Assembly (NCBI GenBank): GCA_002221725.1
Contig: NJFT01000006.1
Span: forward strand, 124,001-188,000
DNA: 64,000 nucleotides
Source of the DNA: Scedosporium boydii
Lineage: Eukaryota > Ascomycota > Sordariomycetes > Microascales > Microascaceae
Reading direction: 5' to 3'
Shown here: positions 11,892 to 23,718 of the stretch, one piece after another
Layout of the letters: every line of letters starts with the position of its first letter
Numbering within the stretch: the stretch's first letter is position 1
Program-made: the position numbers and the translations under genes
The notes under the pieces: model-generated
Told to the model about the DNA's origin: nothing
The model's input: the letters and a program-made list of their open reading frames with translations, nothing else
Databases searched by the model: none

Positions 11892-13553
11892 ATGGCTCGT
11901 GACAGCAACGTGAGGATACGAATCCTGCTCCTAGGAGCCCCAGGAGTTGGCAAGAATTGCCTAGAGTCCAGGGTAAGTGGTCTCCCTCTCTCTCTCCAAA
12001 GACGAGCCTTCGGGGCAAAAAAAGGAAGAAAACACCAATGGCTAAAGACCACGGTCTAGTTCACCACCATGACCTATCCACCGCCGTATAATCCAGTCTT
12101 CACATCGTGCAGCCGCCGATTGCTTACTCTCACGGCGAAGAAAGCCGAGCCCTCAACGCCAGTTCTCCAGTCCCCGCCGCCGCTAGACTTGTCTCTCGGG
12201 TTATCCTTTGACAAGAATGGCAGGGAAGTGTCTGACGCGCATCGCCCACAGACCTCCTCGTCCGTGTACTCGGAGGACGACTCGGCATCCGGCGTTGTCA
12301 GGGTGCCAGGCCCAAGAGAGGCGGCTCCCTCTCGATTTGAGCCTCGAGGGACCCCCGAAACGTGTGCCGAGTGCGTGAAATCCGCCAACACGTTCATGGT
12401 GGAGGTCATCAACTACCCCACGCTCCAACTAGCGCGAGAGAGGGCGAGTGTGCTGAACATGGGCGAATACGACGCGGTACTCCTCTTGTATGATGTTGGA
12501 AGTCGCGAGTCTTTCGACATTGTGCCGGTTCTCCATAGCGAAGTCATCCTGAGGAGCCGATTCTACGGTAAAAGATCAAGCTGGAGGTCTCAGGGTTCAT
12601 TGGTAAAGGAGGAGCCTATTATTGCCTTGGCCGGTAATAAAGCCGACTTCGATTCTGAACGACCCGATCCCGAATTGACCTTCAACTTGGGCAGGTCAAT
12701 GGAGAGGTGGGGACAGAACGCACACCCGACTTCTAGCGGATCGCTTGATACGATTTACAGCGATGAGGACGAGCCCATTCGGTCACCCAGTTCGTTGAAC
12801 ATCAGCATGCACGAATTCGTCGCCGACGGGAGACGCTCGGCCATGTCCCTGGACACATCAAGCACCCGTTCCGGAGCCAAGCTGGTCAAGCGAAAGCCAA
12901 CTCAGAGCGTACGGGTAAACGGAGATGGTACCCTCCCTAGAATGTCACGCCGAGCATCGAAGCGTGAGCTCGCAAACATGTGGCTTGACAAGGGGATAAT
13001 GCCTCGCGAGGGCGCGACCTTGGACGAGGTTGACGAAATGGCTCAAATGGGAGGAAAGTCGTACCAGAGACAAGTAGCCAGGGCCGAGGGGGCGGACCTT
13101 GCGCGACAGCTTCAGCTTCGAGTGCCGTTCCTCGAAACGAGCTCAAAGACAGGACAAAACGTTGAGGAGATGTTCGAGGCGGTGGTGCGCCAGGTCTTAG
13201 TGAGCAAGGGCCTGGAAGTTCTTACAACTGTGGATTGTGAAGGCTCCAAGCCTTGTCGCCGACACTCGGCAACGGACAGCAAGTTTAGTAGCGCGGCGAA
13301 CAGTCCAATTGATGTTGGACCCGAGAGTAAATTGGCCATTCACCCGTCCCCCTCACGACAAGCGGCAGGCGGCGGTGACGAGTGGCCCTCGTCATTTGGC
13401 TCAGGATGGGCTTCGGAGATCAGGGAAGAGGTTAGAATCAATCCGGCACCGGTCTCGACTAATGCAAAGGCGAAGAAGCAGGGGGTATTAAGGCGAGTTA
13501 GCAGCATATTCGGAAAGAAGAAGCAGATGTCGGTCGCAGGGGTATCAGCATGA
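11892..13553 (+). CDS. Ras-like small GTPase homologue with large insertions, probable pseudo-GTPase
   Basis: Exons 11892-11972 and 12060-13553, 524 aa. The Ras fold is recognisable: P-loop GAPGVGKN (about 15-22), the beta-4 strand DAVLLLYDVGSRESFD (about 164), NKAD (G4, about 220) and ETSSKTG (G5, about 385). A long Ser/Pro/acidic insertion interrupts the switch I to beta-3 region (about 50-125) and another of roughly 150 aa separates G4 and G5. Key residues are changed: the P-loop Ser/Thr is Asn, switch I Thr35 appears as Val (YNPVF), and G3 DTAGQ aligns with NYPTL. The C-terminus is polybasic (RRVSSIFGKKKQ) with no CAAX box. Nucleotide base recognition may persist while Mg and GTP hydrolysis are probably lost. 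Cellular role unknown. Confidence 0.85.
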
Positions 13554-14005
13554 CGGTGAAACATCGAAGGCAACCCGGGGTGCTCGAGTACCACCTTTCG
13601 TTCTTTTTCTTTTGCTCTTTTTAAACTTGACTTGACAATCAACGGGCCCTCACACGATGGCCAATAATCAGAAATAGCAATTTCATAAACTCAATAACTT
13701 CATTTATTATCCCAATGCCTTCTCAAAATCCGGGGAACGCCAGCGGCTGCAGGTAAAGGTGCAGGACATTAAAGATGGTTGATCTTCGTGAGCCAAACGG
13801 GAGAAGGGAAAGAGGGAAAAAAAAAAAAAAAAAAAAAGGCAGGGTATAATCACAGGACATAATTCATGTCATTAGGAGAAGGGTGCAGATCGCTTGCTGG
13901 CATCCGTCAATTTCTAGCATTGCCCCCGGAGATCATTTTGTTTCCTATGGGGAGTCGGGTGGTGAGAGAGTCTTCGGGGATTTGCTAGGATTCGTGGTCG
14001 AGTTT
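13554..14005. other. Convergent 3' flanks with a poly(A) tract
   Basis: Region between the stop codons of the Ras-like gene and the CHIP-like gene. It contains a run of 22 A at 13817-13838 and nothing else recognisable. Confidence 0.6.
13817..13838. repeat. Poly(A) homopolymer, 22 nt
   Basis: Uninterrupted run of A in the intergenic region between two convergent genes. Likely length-variable. Confidence 0.9.
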
Positions 14006-15134
14006 CTACCAGTCGACAGCCCATCCGTTCTCATCGAGAAACTCCTCACAAGCCTGCTTTAGGGACAAGTTCGGTCGCAAATCTGAGACGTAAAGGGGTT
14101 CTCGTGTGAGGGGATCAGTTTGATGAAGGCGTAGATGTTCCAAGATGGAGGCTCTCTCATATGACTTGCCAGTTTTCGTCTATCGAGATTGTTAGCAAGA
14201 GTGGGACGAGGAAAGAAAAGGGAGAGACGAGATATTGTCCGCGAGAAGAGGCTGAATTTGGGAAGTAATGAGGGAAGCTTACAATTACTGGATCGACCAT
14301 GATGCCAAAGGTAATGTCGTCGATAGCCCAGTCTGGCACTTTTCGGCGCTTCGAATCAGCCGCTCGAGCCTGCTCAAAGATCCGTTTGAGTTCGACAATC
14401 TTCTCATCCCACTCCGCCACGATGTCGTTGCGCTCCAATTCATCGGAGACTTCAGCCAATGCCTCGTCCTTTTCTCGTTCGAGAAGCCTCAGCGTCTCGT
14501 TCTCGAGTTCGGTCCCTTGGCGGATACGCCGCCGCTCCATGGCTTCCCAGCGCTCCTTTTTGCACGAGAGAACCAGATTCGTGACAGCAGCAAGAGACTT
14601 GTCCAGCGTCTTGGCGCAGAGTTCATGGGCCTTCAGGGCATTCTTCAGCGCGGCGTCGTAGTCCTTAATTGCGAGCTGTGCTTGAGAAAGGTAATAAAAC
14701 GCCTTCATATTGTCCGGCTTGAGCTCTAGACATTTCTGGCAATCATCGATGACAGAGTCATACAGCTGTAGCTTCAAACGGGAGAAGGCCCTGTTTGTGT
14801 ATAAGGCGGGGTTTTTGGGATCCGCAATGATTCTAGGAATCAGCAAGGTCAGTTATAAAGATTCCAATAGAAGAAGGGGTGTAACTCTTCTCAAACACTT
14901 GGAGAGGGAGATATCAGCATCATGTCGAGACCAAGAGACCAAGACGAGCTAAGTTTCGATGATGACAAGCGACAAGAATGAGAGGCACAGCCCACATAGG
15001 GCTGAGGTGAAGAGGAGTACAGAGAGACAGGGGCAAGCACACGCTTTAGAATAGAGACCTTCAGCCCCAACAAAGTCCCCCGCCTTGAAGCGTTGGTTTC
15101 CTTCATCTTTGAGTTGGATGGCATTTGCAGCCAT
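14006..15134 (-). CDS. CHIP/STUB1-type TPR and U-box E3 ubiquitin ligase
   Basis: Exons on the minus strand: 15043-15134, 14283-14832 and 14006-14179, giving 271 aa (human STUB1 is about 300). Three TPR repeats occupy about residues 1-120 (KDEGNQRFKAGDF; NPALYTNRAFSRLKL; PDNMKAFYYLSQAQL). These dock the EEVD tails of Hsp70/Hsp90. A charged helical hairpin follows (about 120-190), then a C-terminal U-box beginning PDWAIDDITFGIMVDPVI and continuing KTGKSYERASILEHL, with the DPLTREPL loop. The U-box recruits E2 enzymes to ubiquitylate misfolded chaperone clients in the cytosol. The U-box is split by an intron after DPVI. The start is supported by homology at MAANAIQLKDEGN. Confidence 0.92.
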
Positions 15135-17448
15135 TTTTTGCTGAAATTTGTCAGTCGAATATGGGTGGTGAGGAATGAAATCGATCTGAGAAGATTGGAT
15201 AGGGAACCCTTTATGCTGGAACTTGAGGGGTATCGAAGTGGATGGTGTAACAACAGAAATATTGATTATTGTCAGAATGCAAGAATGCAGTCAGTAAAAA
15301 TACACAGCTTGCATAAAGTCCAGTGGCACAAAGCTGGATGAAGAACCTGCAATATGAAATCAGATCTATGCTTTATGAGTATTTCAATCACAAATGATAG
15401 ACAAGAAGTGCCAGGCTGGAGCTGGAAGAAGGGGTGATGGAGGCGAACAAGATCGCTGGTTTCCGCCTTCCCTCTAATGTGGTCCTTCTGGAAGTTTCCA
15501 GATGGATCCAAGTCTCGAGCTCCACGTCCCTGACAAATTACACATTGGGATAGTCAAGGTCAAGTACTACACATATCGCCCTGAGGAAAAATGCATATCT
15601 CGTAGGATTGGCCAGGACATGTTATAGACAAGCTCGAGATATCTCCTCGCCCTAATCGCTGCAAAAACAGGATGGCTTTTGCCGACATCCATGCCAAGTA
15701 AAGACGCTCGCCCAGCAGGCTTGGAGATGTCAAGATGAGAGGACGCGTACTCAAGTCTTGGGCAGCTGTCCAGTGCTGTCACGTTTCTGCATCAGTTGGC
15801 TCGGTACCGGTGTACAAGGAGGATGTATCATCTGTCATCTGATGACGAACACAAGCCAGCTATGGATTATGTAATCACATCATGTAAGCACTTTAAGTTG
15901 GATGAGAATGCAGAGATGTTCAGCGATGAAAAGGAAGGCTGTTCATGGAGCCATGAGAAAAGACCCTCACGGACATACATTAGTGTCTGTTCTCGAAAAA
16001 CTAGGGCCCTTTCAAGTCGCCCGCCTGGCTGCTGACTTGCCATGGAATTGTGAGCCAAACATGTCAGACTCGAGGCTCAGGGCTGCCATGTTGCAACTTT
16101 CATGATCCTCCCGAAGCTCGCAAGCTGAGACCATGTCTTGACGCACGCCCTAAGTGACGCACTCCTTCGAAGGATTCATGAAGGATCAAGGGTCCCATCT
16201 GCCGGGACCGAAACCAGCCGCAAACTAGGCAGGCATATCGGGGAGAAACCTGGGGCCGTGACATGGGCTCCGAGATCCCTTCTGCGGGGTGGACTGGTCC
16301 ATGCGCCAGGCTCTCGATCATGATCGAAATCAGAGATCAGCACTAGTTCGCACTACATTCGGACGTGGGAGGCCCGGCACTGCAGTAATTCAGCATGTAG
16401 AATAATCAGGAAGTGTAGGACTCCGGGCATTTCCAGCTTCCGTTTCCTCTGACAGGCGAGGCCCTTTCCCCCGGATCTGCCCATAATGACCCAATCAATC
16501 TGCTTTCGGCAGTACCGGCGTCAATCTCCAACGCCAGAAGGGAGAACATCGAAGCCTGCACCACAATCGAGAGCCCGCTAAACCCCGTTTTGGTGGTCTC
16601 GGTTTCCGCTAGCTTCTCGGGTTTTTTGGACCGTTCAGAACCGTCCGGACCTCTCTGAGGGCCTCTCTGAGCCTATGACAACCCCGCTATTACTCACATT
16701 ACCCACTGATCCCCAAACCCCACCACCACTGACTGCGGTGTCTTCCGACATTGGCCGACACGTGCGGCTTGGCGGGCCAATCTAACCTCAAAGGAGCATC
16801 ATTGATCGAAATCAATCAATCATCTTCTGTCGCCGACTCGCCCCTCCCACCCTGTTGGTTGTTGGTTTTGTCGGATCGAGGTCGTCTTTCGATGTACGGA
16901 GTACTTTGCATGTATAACATCAATACGTCACGCGAATTTTCACTCACATATACACTGCACACCACCTACCTGCAAACCAAAGCCGACAACGAAGAACGAA
17001 CTTTGCAAATCCAAGCCAGCATCTTCCATACTGGTTTCTTTCTTTCTTTTCGTCGCTTGATACATCGAGAATCGATCCAGCTGTCGATCTAGACGACACA
17101 ACCCATCGCCGGTCGCGTGCCTTCTCCCCCAACGGCCCGTCCGATCGAGCGGCTGTAGGACATACTGGACTCGAGCCGAGGATAACTGATCCCCTCCAAC
17201 CATCGCGAGCCTGCCCCGAAGCAACGCCTCCCCATCTGAGATCCGAGTCGCATATGGTCTGGAGATAAGAACCAACGAAACCAACACTCGCCTTGCTTCC
17301 CTTGACGGGCATTTCGCAGTCTACCTGGTGCCGCTGTCGCACACCTCGGCATCGATCGCTCGCCGAACACCGGCGCATCCTTTCTTGCCTTGGAGCAGAT
17401 ATCCTCTCCTCCTTTCGCAAACCTCGATCCCACAAAGCCTCAAACAAA
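15135..17448. other. 2.3-kb region, divergent promoters and a long leader
   Basis: No credible gene. Features seen are a tandem CCTCTCTGAG pair near 16650-16672, a CCAAT box near 16779 and GTACGGAGTAC near 16891. The last several hundred bases are pyrimidine-rich, as expected of the leader of the gene starting at 17449. Confidence 0.45.
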
Positions 17449-17910
17449 ATGTCTTCCCAGCGACCTTTCTTCCTCTCCACCTTCTTCTCCGCCATCCGCC
17501 AGCAACAACACCCTCATCCTACCCAACAACCAAATAAGCACGCCACCTCTAGCTCAAGCCAAGCCACATCGACGTCCACGACATCCTCATCCAATACCGC
17601 GCCGCGATCCATCTCCTCCTCATCCCAACCCGCGAACCATGCCCACCAGTCGACGCGCAACTCATCTAGCGGCGTCGTCAACCAGCTTCCGCTCCATTCT
17701 CCGCGCGGCGGCATCCCGATTCCCATCCCTTCGGGAGGCCAGCGCCGGGGCAGCGATAGCAGCAGCGAAGGCTTCAGGGAAGTCCTCGGTGCCGACAAGT
17801 GGTACATCGGCGGCAGGACGGCGACGGGCGAGGAAAAGTATTTCAAGCTCGGTGTTGTAAGGAGGGTACGGAGCAACGATGGATTCAGCCTCGATAAATT
17901 GAGTCTTTAA
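17449..17910 (+). CDS. Small Ser-rich conserved fungal protein of unknown function
   Basis: Intronless, 153 aa. Residues 1-18 are hydrophobic/aromatic (RPFFLSTFFSAI), residues 20-100 are low-complexity Ser/Thr/Gln/Pro, and the last 45 residues form a compact conserved-looking block with GADKWYIGGRTATGEEKYF, then RRVRS and a C-terminal SLDKLSL. Such a short charged C-terminal block after a disordered Ser-rich leader recurs in filamentous fungi, but I cannot attach a function. The start at 17449 (aaaATGtct) was preferred over upstream in-frame Mets because the upstream stretch reads like an untranslated leader. Confidence 0.65.
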   Translation: MSSQRPFFLSTFFSAIRQQQHPHPTQQPNKHATSSSSQATSTSTTSSSNTAPRSISSSSQPANHAHQSTRNSSSGVVNQLPLHSPRGGIPIPIPSGGQRRGSDSSSEGFREVLGADKWYIGGRTATGEEKYFKLGVVRRVRSNDGFSLDKLSL

Positions 17911-18371
17911 ACCCTAGATTGGTTTCTATTTGTTTTACATTGGGGAAATGCCCGGTGGCAGATTGATCCAACTCGGAGGAACGCTGTTGGTCTGGAAGTA
18001 AAGTAAGGAAAAAAAAAAAAATGAACATGAGACAACGAAGAAGAAACAAAAAAAGAAATGGCGGTTTGAGTCAGACGATTTGGGAACTTGGGAACTCTGG
18101 ACATGGGAATTCATACGGGGACTGGCGTTCAGGTTTGGAAGATTTTTGGTGCCCACGCAAGGAAGACCTTCCTTGGCTTCAGGCTTCAGGTTATCTTGCT
18201 CTTTTTATTTTACACAGACCTATATAACTCAACGATACAGGAACATATGCTCTTTTTGAGTAGCATAGACGATTTATTATGACAATGCTTGTTTATCTCA
18301 TCGTTTTCCTCCCTAGTGATGCTAATGTGTGCATTTTCGATACTATTATACAGATTCATCTTCTTGGGCCG
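17911..18371. other. Convergent 3' flanks
   Basis: Untranslated tails of the small Ser-rich gene and ALG10. There is an A run at about 18009-18020 and nothing else notable. Confidence 0.5.
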
Positions 18372-20683
18372 TCACCACATGAACCTCTGCAGTCGTCCTT
18401 CGTCCAAAACCGTTCCGTCCTCAGCCCGCCACTGGTAAGACTTCAGCAAGAAGATGGCCATTGTTCCGACGTTGATACACGCAAACCACAGCGTCTCGAG
18501 GAATAACCTCAAGTCCAGGCCCGTGCCCATTTTTAAGAGCGGTCCGAGAATAGGGATGTTCTTGGCTCCGTCGCTAAAATCTTTCGTCGACCATGCTGGA
18601 ACAAGCAGCCTCCACATAACCCAAGGTATGATAAAATAACGTGGTTCGACGAGCGGCGCAGTGATGAGTGACAGGGTCGTGGAAAGGAGAAGAAGGATGG
18701 CGGTCGACGACGGCACTGTCAGCTCGGATATCCCATCGTCTGTCAATGTTACAATGGTATCCACTCCAGCTTTGGGCGCCGGTTCCCCAGCGGAGACGTT
18801 GTTTGTCCGGGTAACAGCTTCGGATTCCTGGTCGTAGGGGTGGTGATTAAACGGCGAGGATGACCGAGAGGATGCACCATTCGCGTGTGCCAATGACCCA
18901 TAGACCAGGTACGCCGACAAAAGATAAGGGAGGATGAGGTAATAACGGAAACCCCCAGGTCGCCGGATCGTGTACCGGAAGATGTAAAACATGTAGTGTC
19001 TGTTGTCGGCGAGTGTAAACGGATGGATGATAGTGTTGTACTTGACCACCGCTACGGCTCCCACACAGGAGAGAAGCAGAAGAGTAGCGCAAGATAACCT
19101 TCTCAAGAGAAGAGAGCTAGCTTGCTGGTTGACCTTTTGCGTCGCATCCGATACGTGCGACGATTCCCCTGCCGCATTCCTCTCGCGTTTTACCTTCTTC
19201 AAAGTCGAATTTGGGTTGACCTCGGTGCTGGTAGAATAAGATTCAGGGGGTTGAGTGACAGTCGCCTTTGACGGCTGGCCCTTATCAAGACGAGACCCAG
19301 ACCAGCCGAAGGCTCTGCCAAGGACAGACAATCCCTGAGAGACAAAGAGAGGGGCGGAGAAGAAAGCGAAAAGAGGCCATATATATAGCATCTGGGCAAG
19401 ATGGAGTGTCGCGACATGGTTCGACTTGTCCCCTAATCACGTTGGGAATTAGCCAAGTTTTGAAACCCGCATAAAATTTGACCACGTACCGAGAACTACT
19501 CCTCCGTTCCATACCACAAATGCACCGAAAAAAGCCAGGACCATTACATGTGGCCACACCTGTCTGAAGACCTTGAACGGGTTGGAGCACACCGCAACAC
19601 CAATGCTCACAACCGTGAAGAAGATATCTAATCAATTAGCACATGTTTAGAGAAGTGAAGGATTAAGGGGGCTTCCCCTTACCGTCGGGCCAAGCTTGGC
19701 TGATAGGTAAGTCGTGAATGGCGCCCCGGGCGTACCCAGAAAATGTCTGCTTCACAGGTGTGCCAGGGACCAGCTCTTTCGGCTTCTCAGGTACCCGCGT
19801 TTTTACAGCATGTACAGCCTCCATACCACCCAGATAGACAACAACCCAGAAGACGTTGGTCTGGCGCATAGTCAAAGAGAAAATCCCCAAAACTACAGTC
19901 CAGATATCGTTCAAAATGGAGGTCTTTTGCTGGCGGACACGAGTCAAGTGGTTTGAGTACGCGACCAATACTGCCAGCGTCGACATGACATCGGTATAGT
20001 AGAGGGCACTGAAGAAGAACAGGACCGGAAACAGGGCGATGTTGAAGCCTGTGTACAAAGCATACAGAGATACGGCCTTATTTCCTCGTTGGAACCCGTT
20101 CTCTCTGGCCAAGTTCAGCTCTATCTGAGAGCGACAGTATGCAGCAACCATGGCAAGAAAATTGATACACCAGACATTTACACTCCGAAGAGCATGGGCA
20201 GAGCAAATGTTGCCAAACCCAAGAATGCTGGCTTTTGATGCGAGAACTGATACGGCATACCTAATTTGGAGTCAGAATGGGGGCGGTATTAGAATGTCAG
20301 ATCGAATACATACAATCCCGGAGGTGTTGTGATCTTGTTGTCCCACTCGTTCCATTTCCCATCGCAGTACCTCTGTGCCTGGGGAATATGAAATATTTCA
20401 TCCTTTGGATCAAAAATCAGATATGGATATTGAAAAGAGAGAAGGCTTATTGAAAAATGCCCGACTCACCAGGTACGGCTCTGGTACATAGACGGATATG
20501 AGGGAGAGCCATATCCAGCCTGCAGCGAAAAGTAACACTGGTGGCAGCACAACAGTCAGGACCTGTTAGATTCAAGATATTAGCACTTCGATCGATACGA
20601 ATCGACTTCCAAGAAAGACCAAGAAACCCCAGTTGGATAAGGGGGAAAGACAGGTCCAAGGGTTTACCTCCCTTGAGCGCCAT
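18372..20683 (-). CDS. ALG10: ALG10/DIE2 dolichyl-P-Glc alpha-1,2-glucosyltransferase
   Basis: Six exons on the minus strand: 20668-20683, 20470-20537, 20314-20402, 19683-20260, 19490-19627 and 18372-19432, giving 649 aa. The enzyme adds the third, terminal glucose to the lipid-linked oligosaccharide in the ER lumen, the signal for efficient transfer by oligosaccharyltransferase. Diagnostic blocks are [19 protein letters not shown] right after the first membrane helix, [46 protein letters not shown], and [11 protein letters not shown] near the C-terminus. About a dozen hydrophobic segments are present. The 16-nt first exon joins at acceptor CCACCAG, preceded by a CTGAC branch site, so the protein starts [13 protein letters not shown]. 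An acceptor 25 nt upstream would break the frame. Confidence 0.92.
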
Positions 20684-21528
20684 GTTGCGATGTGGTACTG
20701 AGAGGTGACCTTGCTTTGCGTCAGTGAAGTCTTTTTAAAAAATTGTGCAGGACTAAATTCTGCGCATGGTGAACGAAGCCAGGAATTTGGAGTGTGAGGC
20801 CCTCCACTCGAGCTCTTCGGAGGGAGCTCTCTTACGCGTGTCGTGTCAAGACCGGACGAAGTGAGGATAATCGAGAATGGGAAAGGCGTACTGTGCGAAT
20901 ATTTCACGGGTCTACACTTCATCCACCAAAATGCGAACACCCAAAACCTCGACGTCCTGGAATTGCTTGGTGATTAACCAACGGACACAAGATTCTGACA
21001 GCAACTCATTTCAATGGACTTGATACGGTGCCCAGCACCCTATTATTTTTCAAGATACAAATGGTAGAATGATTCCTTTTCAGAACCCGAAGCAACCGAA
21101 TGCTTCCACGTCTTTCCTGGCCTCGGAACATTCTTTGCTGCGTTTTTTAAGTGCCATCAGAGCTTGGGGTTATTTGAAGCTCTACGCCCGCAGTGCTGCA
21201 TCATTCTGGGTCATAGGGAAGTGTGTATTCGGGCGCATAGCCACACAAGATCTACGGCACCTCGTCTTCCGCGGGGCCGGCAGACCGCCTACATCCTCAG
21301 AGCTTGGGCCGAGGCTCGTCAAACGATCAAGTACGGGATTGCAAGTCAAGGATACCACCAGAGCTCTTCGGGAAGATCGCATTGAAGGAATAGTCAACGG
21401 AACGGAAAAGATAAGGCTCCAAGTCTAAGTTCTATTGAAAAAATAGCGTATCTTTTGTACAACTCGCAGTATGGCACAGACTCGACACCATGCCTGCCAG
21501 GCAACCAGCCGGTCCAAGAAAAAATAAT
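20684..21528. other. ALG10 promoter and QCR10 3' flank
   Basis: No gene supported. A 119-codon plus-strand open frame at 21069-21428 has no recognisable features. Confidence 0.5.
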
Positions 21529-22263
21529 TTAGAAGGGGTTATCGGATTCGGGGACGGCGGGCTTCTCGGTCAGAGGGCCAAGGACAGGGATGTACTACAC
21601 AGGCAGCGGCGTTAGGAGGTGGCCAGGACCAAGAGATCGGAACAATGGGTTCGTTGAAGCTTACAGAGAGGACATCCCTCTGCACCCTGGGGATACCGGA
21701 GGCGTAGAAGATAACGGCAACGAGAGCGGCAGCGCCGTACTTAGCCGTGGCGAAGCCACTATAGACACGCAAACGTCAGCATGGTCGTCATACAATCACC
21801 AGATGCGCTCGAACGAGGGCTTCGGAATCCCTGGACTGCCCAAAACACAGCCCTTCTAACGACCCAGGTGCCTCGCAGACCAAAGAGTCGTCGATTCATC
21901 AAAGCCGAGCATTGGTTCGAGTTCGAGCGTAGGAATGTTGGGGGACGATACTCACACGCGAGTGAGCTGGGTGGCAGTGTAGCCCTTGAAGTTAGGCTGG
22001 TAATGGTACCTGCAGGCATAATTGTCAGGCGGGGAGTTCGACATCACGGAATTATCGAGTCAAATATGTCGTTTAAGGGCGATAGAGACGTACTTGGGAC
22101 CATACACGCTCTTGTAAGCGGCGTAGAGACGGGGAGACTGAACCGAAGGTTAGCCAAGGTCAAATCGTCGGACTCGCGCAAGCTAAGGAGTGGTGCTAAA
22201 AACCAGGACCAGAACAGGTCAATTAGGCACCGGGTTTACCATAAGACGTACGGTAGAGACCAT
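21529..22263 (-). CDS. QCR10: Cytochrome bc1 complex subunit 10 (QCR10-like)
   Basis: Five exons encode only 89 aa: 22252-22263, 22094-22137, 21956-22009, 21665-21758 and 21529-21594 (minus strand). The first exon is 12 nt (MVST). The product has a short matrix-side N-terminus (SPRLYAAYKSVYGPKYHY), one membrane helix (AAALVAVIFYASG) and the C-terminal block IPRVQRDV...IPVLGP...PESDNPF, matching the QCR10 family of accessory bc1 subunits in the inner mitochondrial membrane. It is divergent from MED4 across 375 bp. Phase is consistent through all four introns and the sum is exactly 90 codons including the stop. Confidence 0.85.
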
Positions 22264-22638
22264 TGTGGCGGCTTGAGTCGAGACACAATCCAGGCAGCTA
22301 ATCGTCGTTGGTGATCGCAAGTTTATGTTTTTTGTCGATTGAGTCTTTGCGGGAAAAGCCGGTCATCACAACCATCAGACAATCCCATCGTCCAGGACCC
22401 ACTTTAGCCGAACCAGCCAGTAAAAGCCCGCCTCATTACTTGCATTATTCCACAGAATTTCAATTGGGCAAGCTGATTTTGCACAACCTTGGTAACCGTG
22501 TTCGCACCTCAGTAAGAGGTACCTGGGTGCCTTTCAAAGAAAGCCCAGCTCCGGCTTCAAAGCATCCAGGACACACCTTGCTCTGGACAGCTTTCAGCCC
22601 AAGAATTCTCACCATTTTGCTACTGCTCTCCTACAGAG
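22264..22638. promoter_or_regulatory. Divergent QCR10/MED4 promoter region
   Basis: 375 bp between two divergent start codons, so it must contain both promoters. No individual motif is assigned. Confidence 0.6.
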
Positions 22639-23718
22639 ATGGACAAAGCAATCGACACTCGCTTCGAGCGGCTGGAGCGGGCTCTAGCGAATCTCATAGA
22701 TTCCGTCGCAAAATACAACCCGTCAGCAGCTCAAGCTCACGACCTCGACAATGCTGATCGAGAGCTCAGCCAAGGTCTCGAAGAAGGTACAGATGCGCTC
22801 CAGCTTCAGCCTTCCAGCTACCCGCAGCCCTCCTCCCTTGTTGTGATACTCTGGACTAAGCCTTAATTCCTAGTGCAAACCCATCAAAACAACCATCTAC
22901 GTATCCAGAAGCTACGCGAGGAGAGCCGCTCCCTCGACGACCAGATCCGCGAATGCCTCACCAACCTAGCATCCACACGCAAGGAAGTTCTATCGATACC
23001 AACAACCGTGTTCCCCACGAAGCCGGGTTACGCCTTTACCTACGAGGAGCTCCTCGGCTACGCCCGCAGAATAAGCAAAACAACAATGCCCCCTCCCGGC
23101 GTCACGAACGGCGTACTCCTTCAACCTTCCGACGGAGCCAATGGGGATTCAACCCCCATGATAAACGGTAACCCCGCCGGCGGAAGCGCAGTACAAACCC
23201 CCAGCGCGACGCAGCCGGCCACGCCGCTTTCCCAGCTACCACACGAACTGCAATCGCAGCAGACACTCGCCTCGACCAACACCTCCCTCCCCGAGGGTCT
23301 CAGTTTCCACCTCAACCCCCACGCCGGCGCCCTCTTCTTCCCTTGGCCCCTGGAAGACAAGATACGCTCGGGCGCGTTGTCCAGCAACCAGCTACTCGAG
23401 GAGCAAGGGATTAATCCCAAGAACTACGACCCCGTGGCCGAAGAAGAAAGGAAGCAGCGGGAAGAGGAGGAGAAGCGGCAACGGGAGGAGGAGGAGAGAA
23501 TTCGCCGGGAGGAAATGGAACGGAAGGTGCGGGAGGAGAGGGAGCGGGCCATTCTCGAGCGGGCGAAACGGCGAGAAGAAGAGGCAGCGGCCGGGGGCTG
23601 GAGGAAGGGCAGCGTCGCTGGTGCACCCGGGCAGCCACCAGCCGGAGGCGCAGCTGGACCTGGGGAGAAGAAACAGTTCCAGTTTACTAGCATCGACGAT
23701 ATGGATGACGATGACTAG
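22639..23718 (+). CDS. MED4: Mediator complex subunit 4
   Basis: Exons 22639-22786 and 22874-23718, 330 aa. MED4 is a middle-module subunit of the RNA polymerase II Mediator. The N-terminal helical region (DKAIDTRFERLERALANLID; IQKLREESRSLDDQIRECL) forms the coiled coil that pairs with other middle-module subunits. TYEELLGYARRISKTTMPP is the hallmark MED4 block, and FPWPLEDKIRSGALSSNQL is the second conserved block. Residues about 235-295 are an almost continuous Glu/Arg helix, and the tail ends in FTSIDDMDDDD. The exon-exon joint falls in LEEVQTHQ. Confidence 0.92.

Noticed and set aside
20470..20940. Long ALG10 N-terminal extension starting at 20940
   Set aside because: It requires the upstream acceptor and adds over 90 residues unlike the family. 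The 16-nt exon model fits better.
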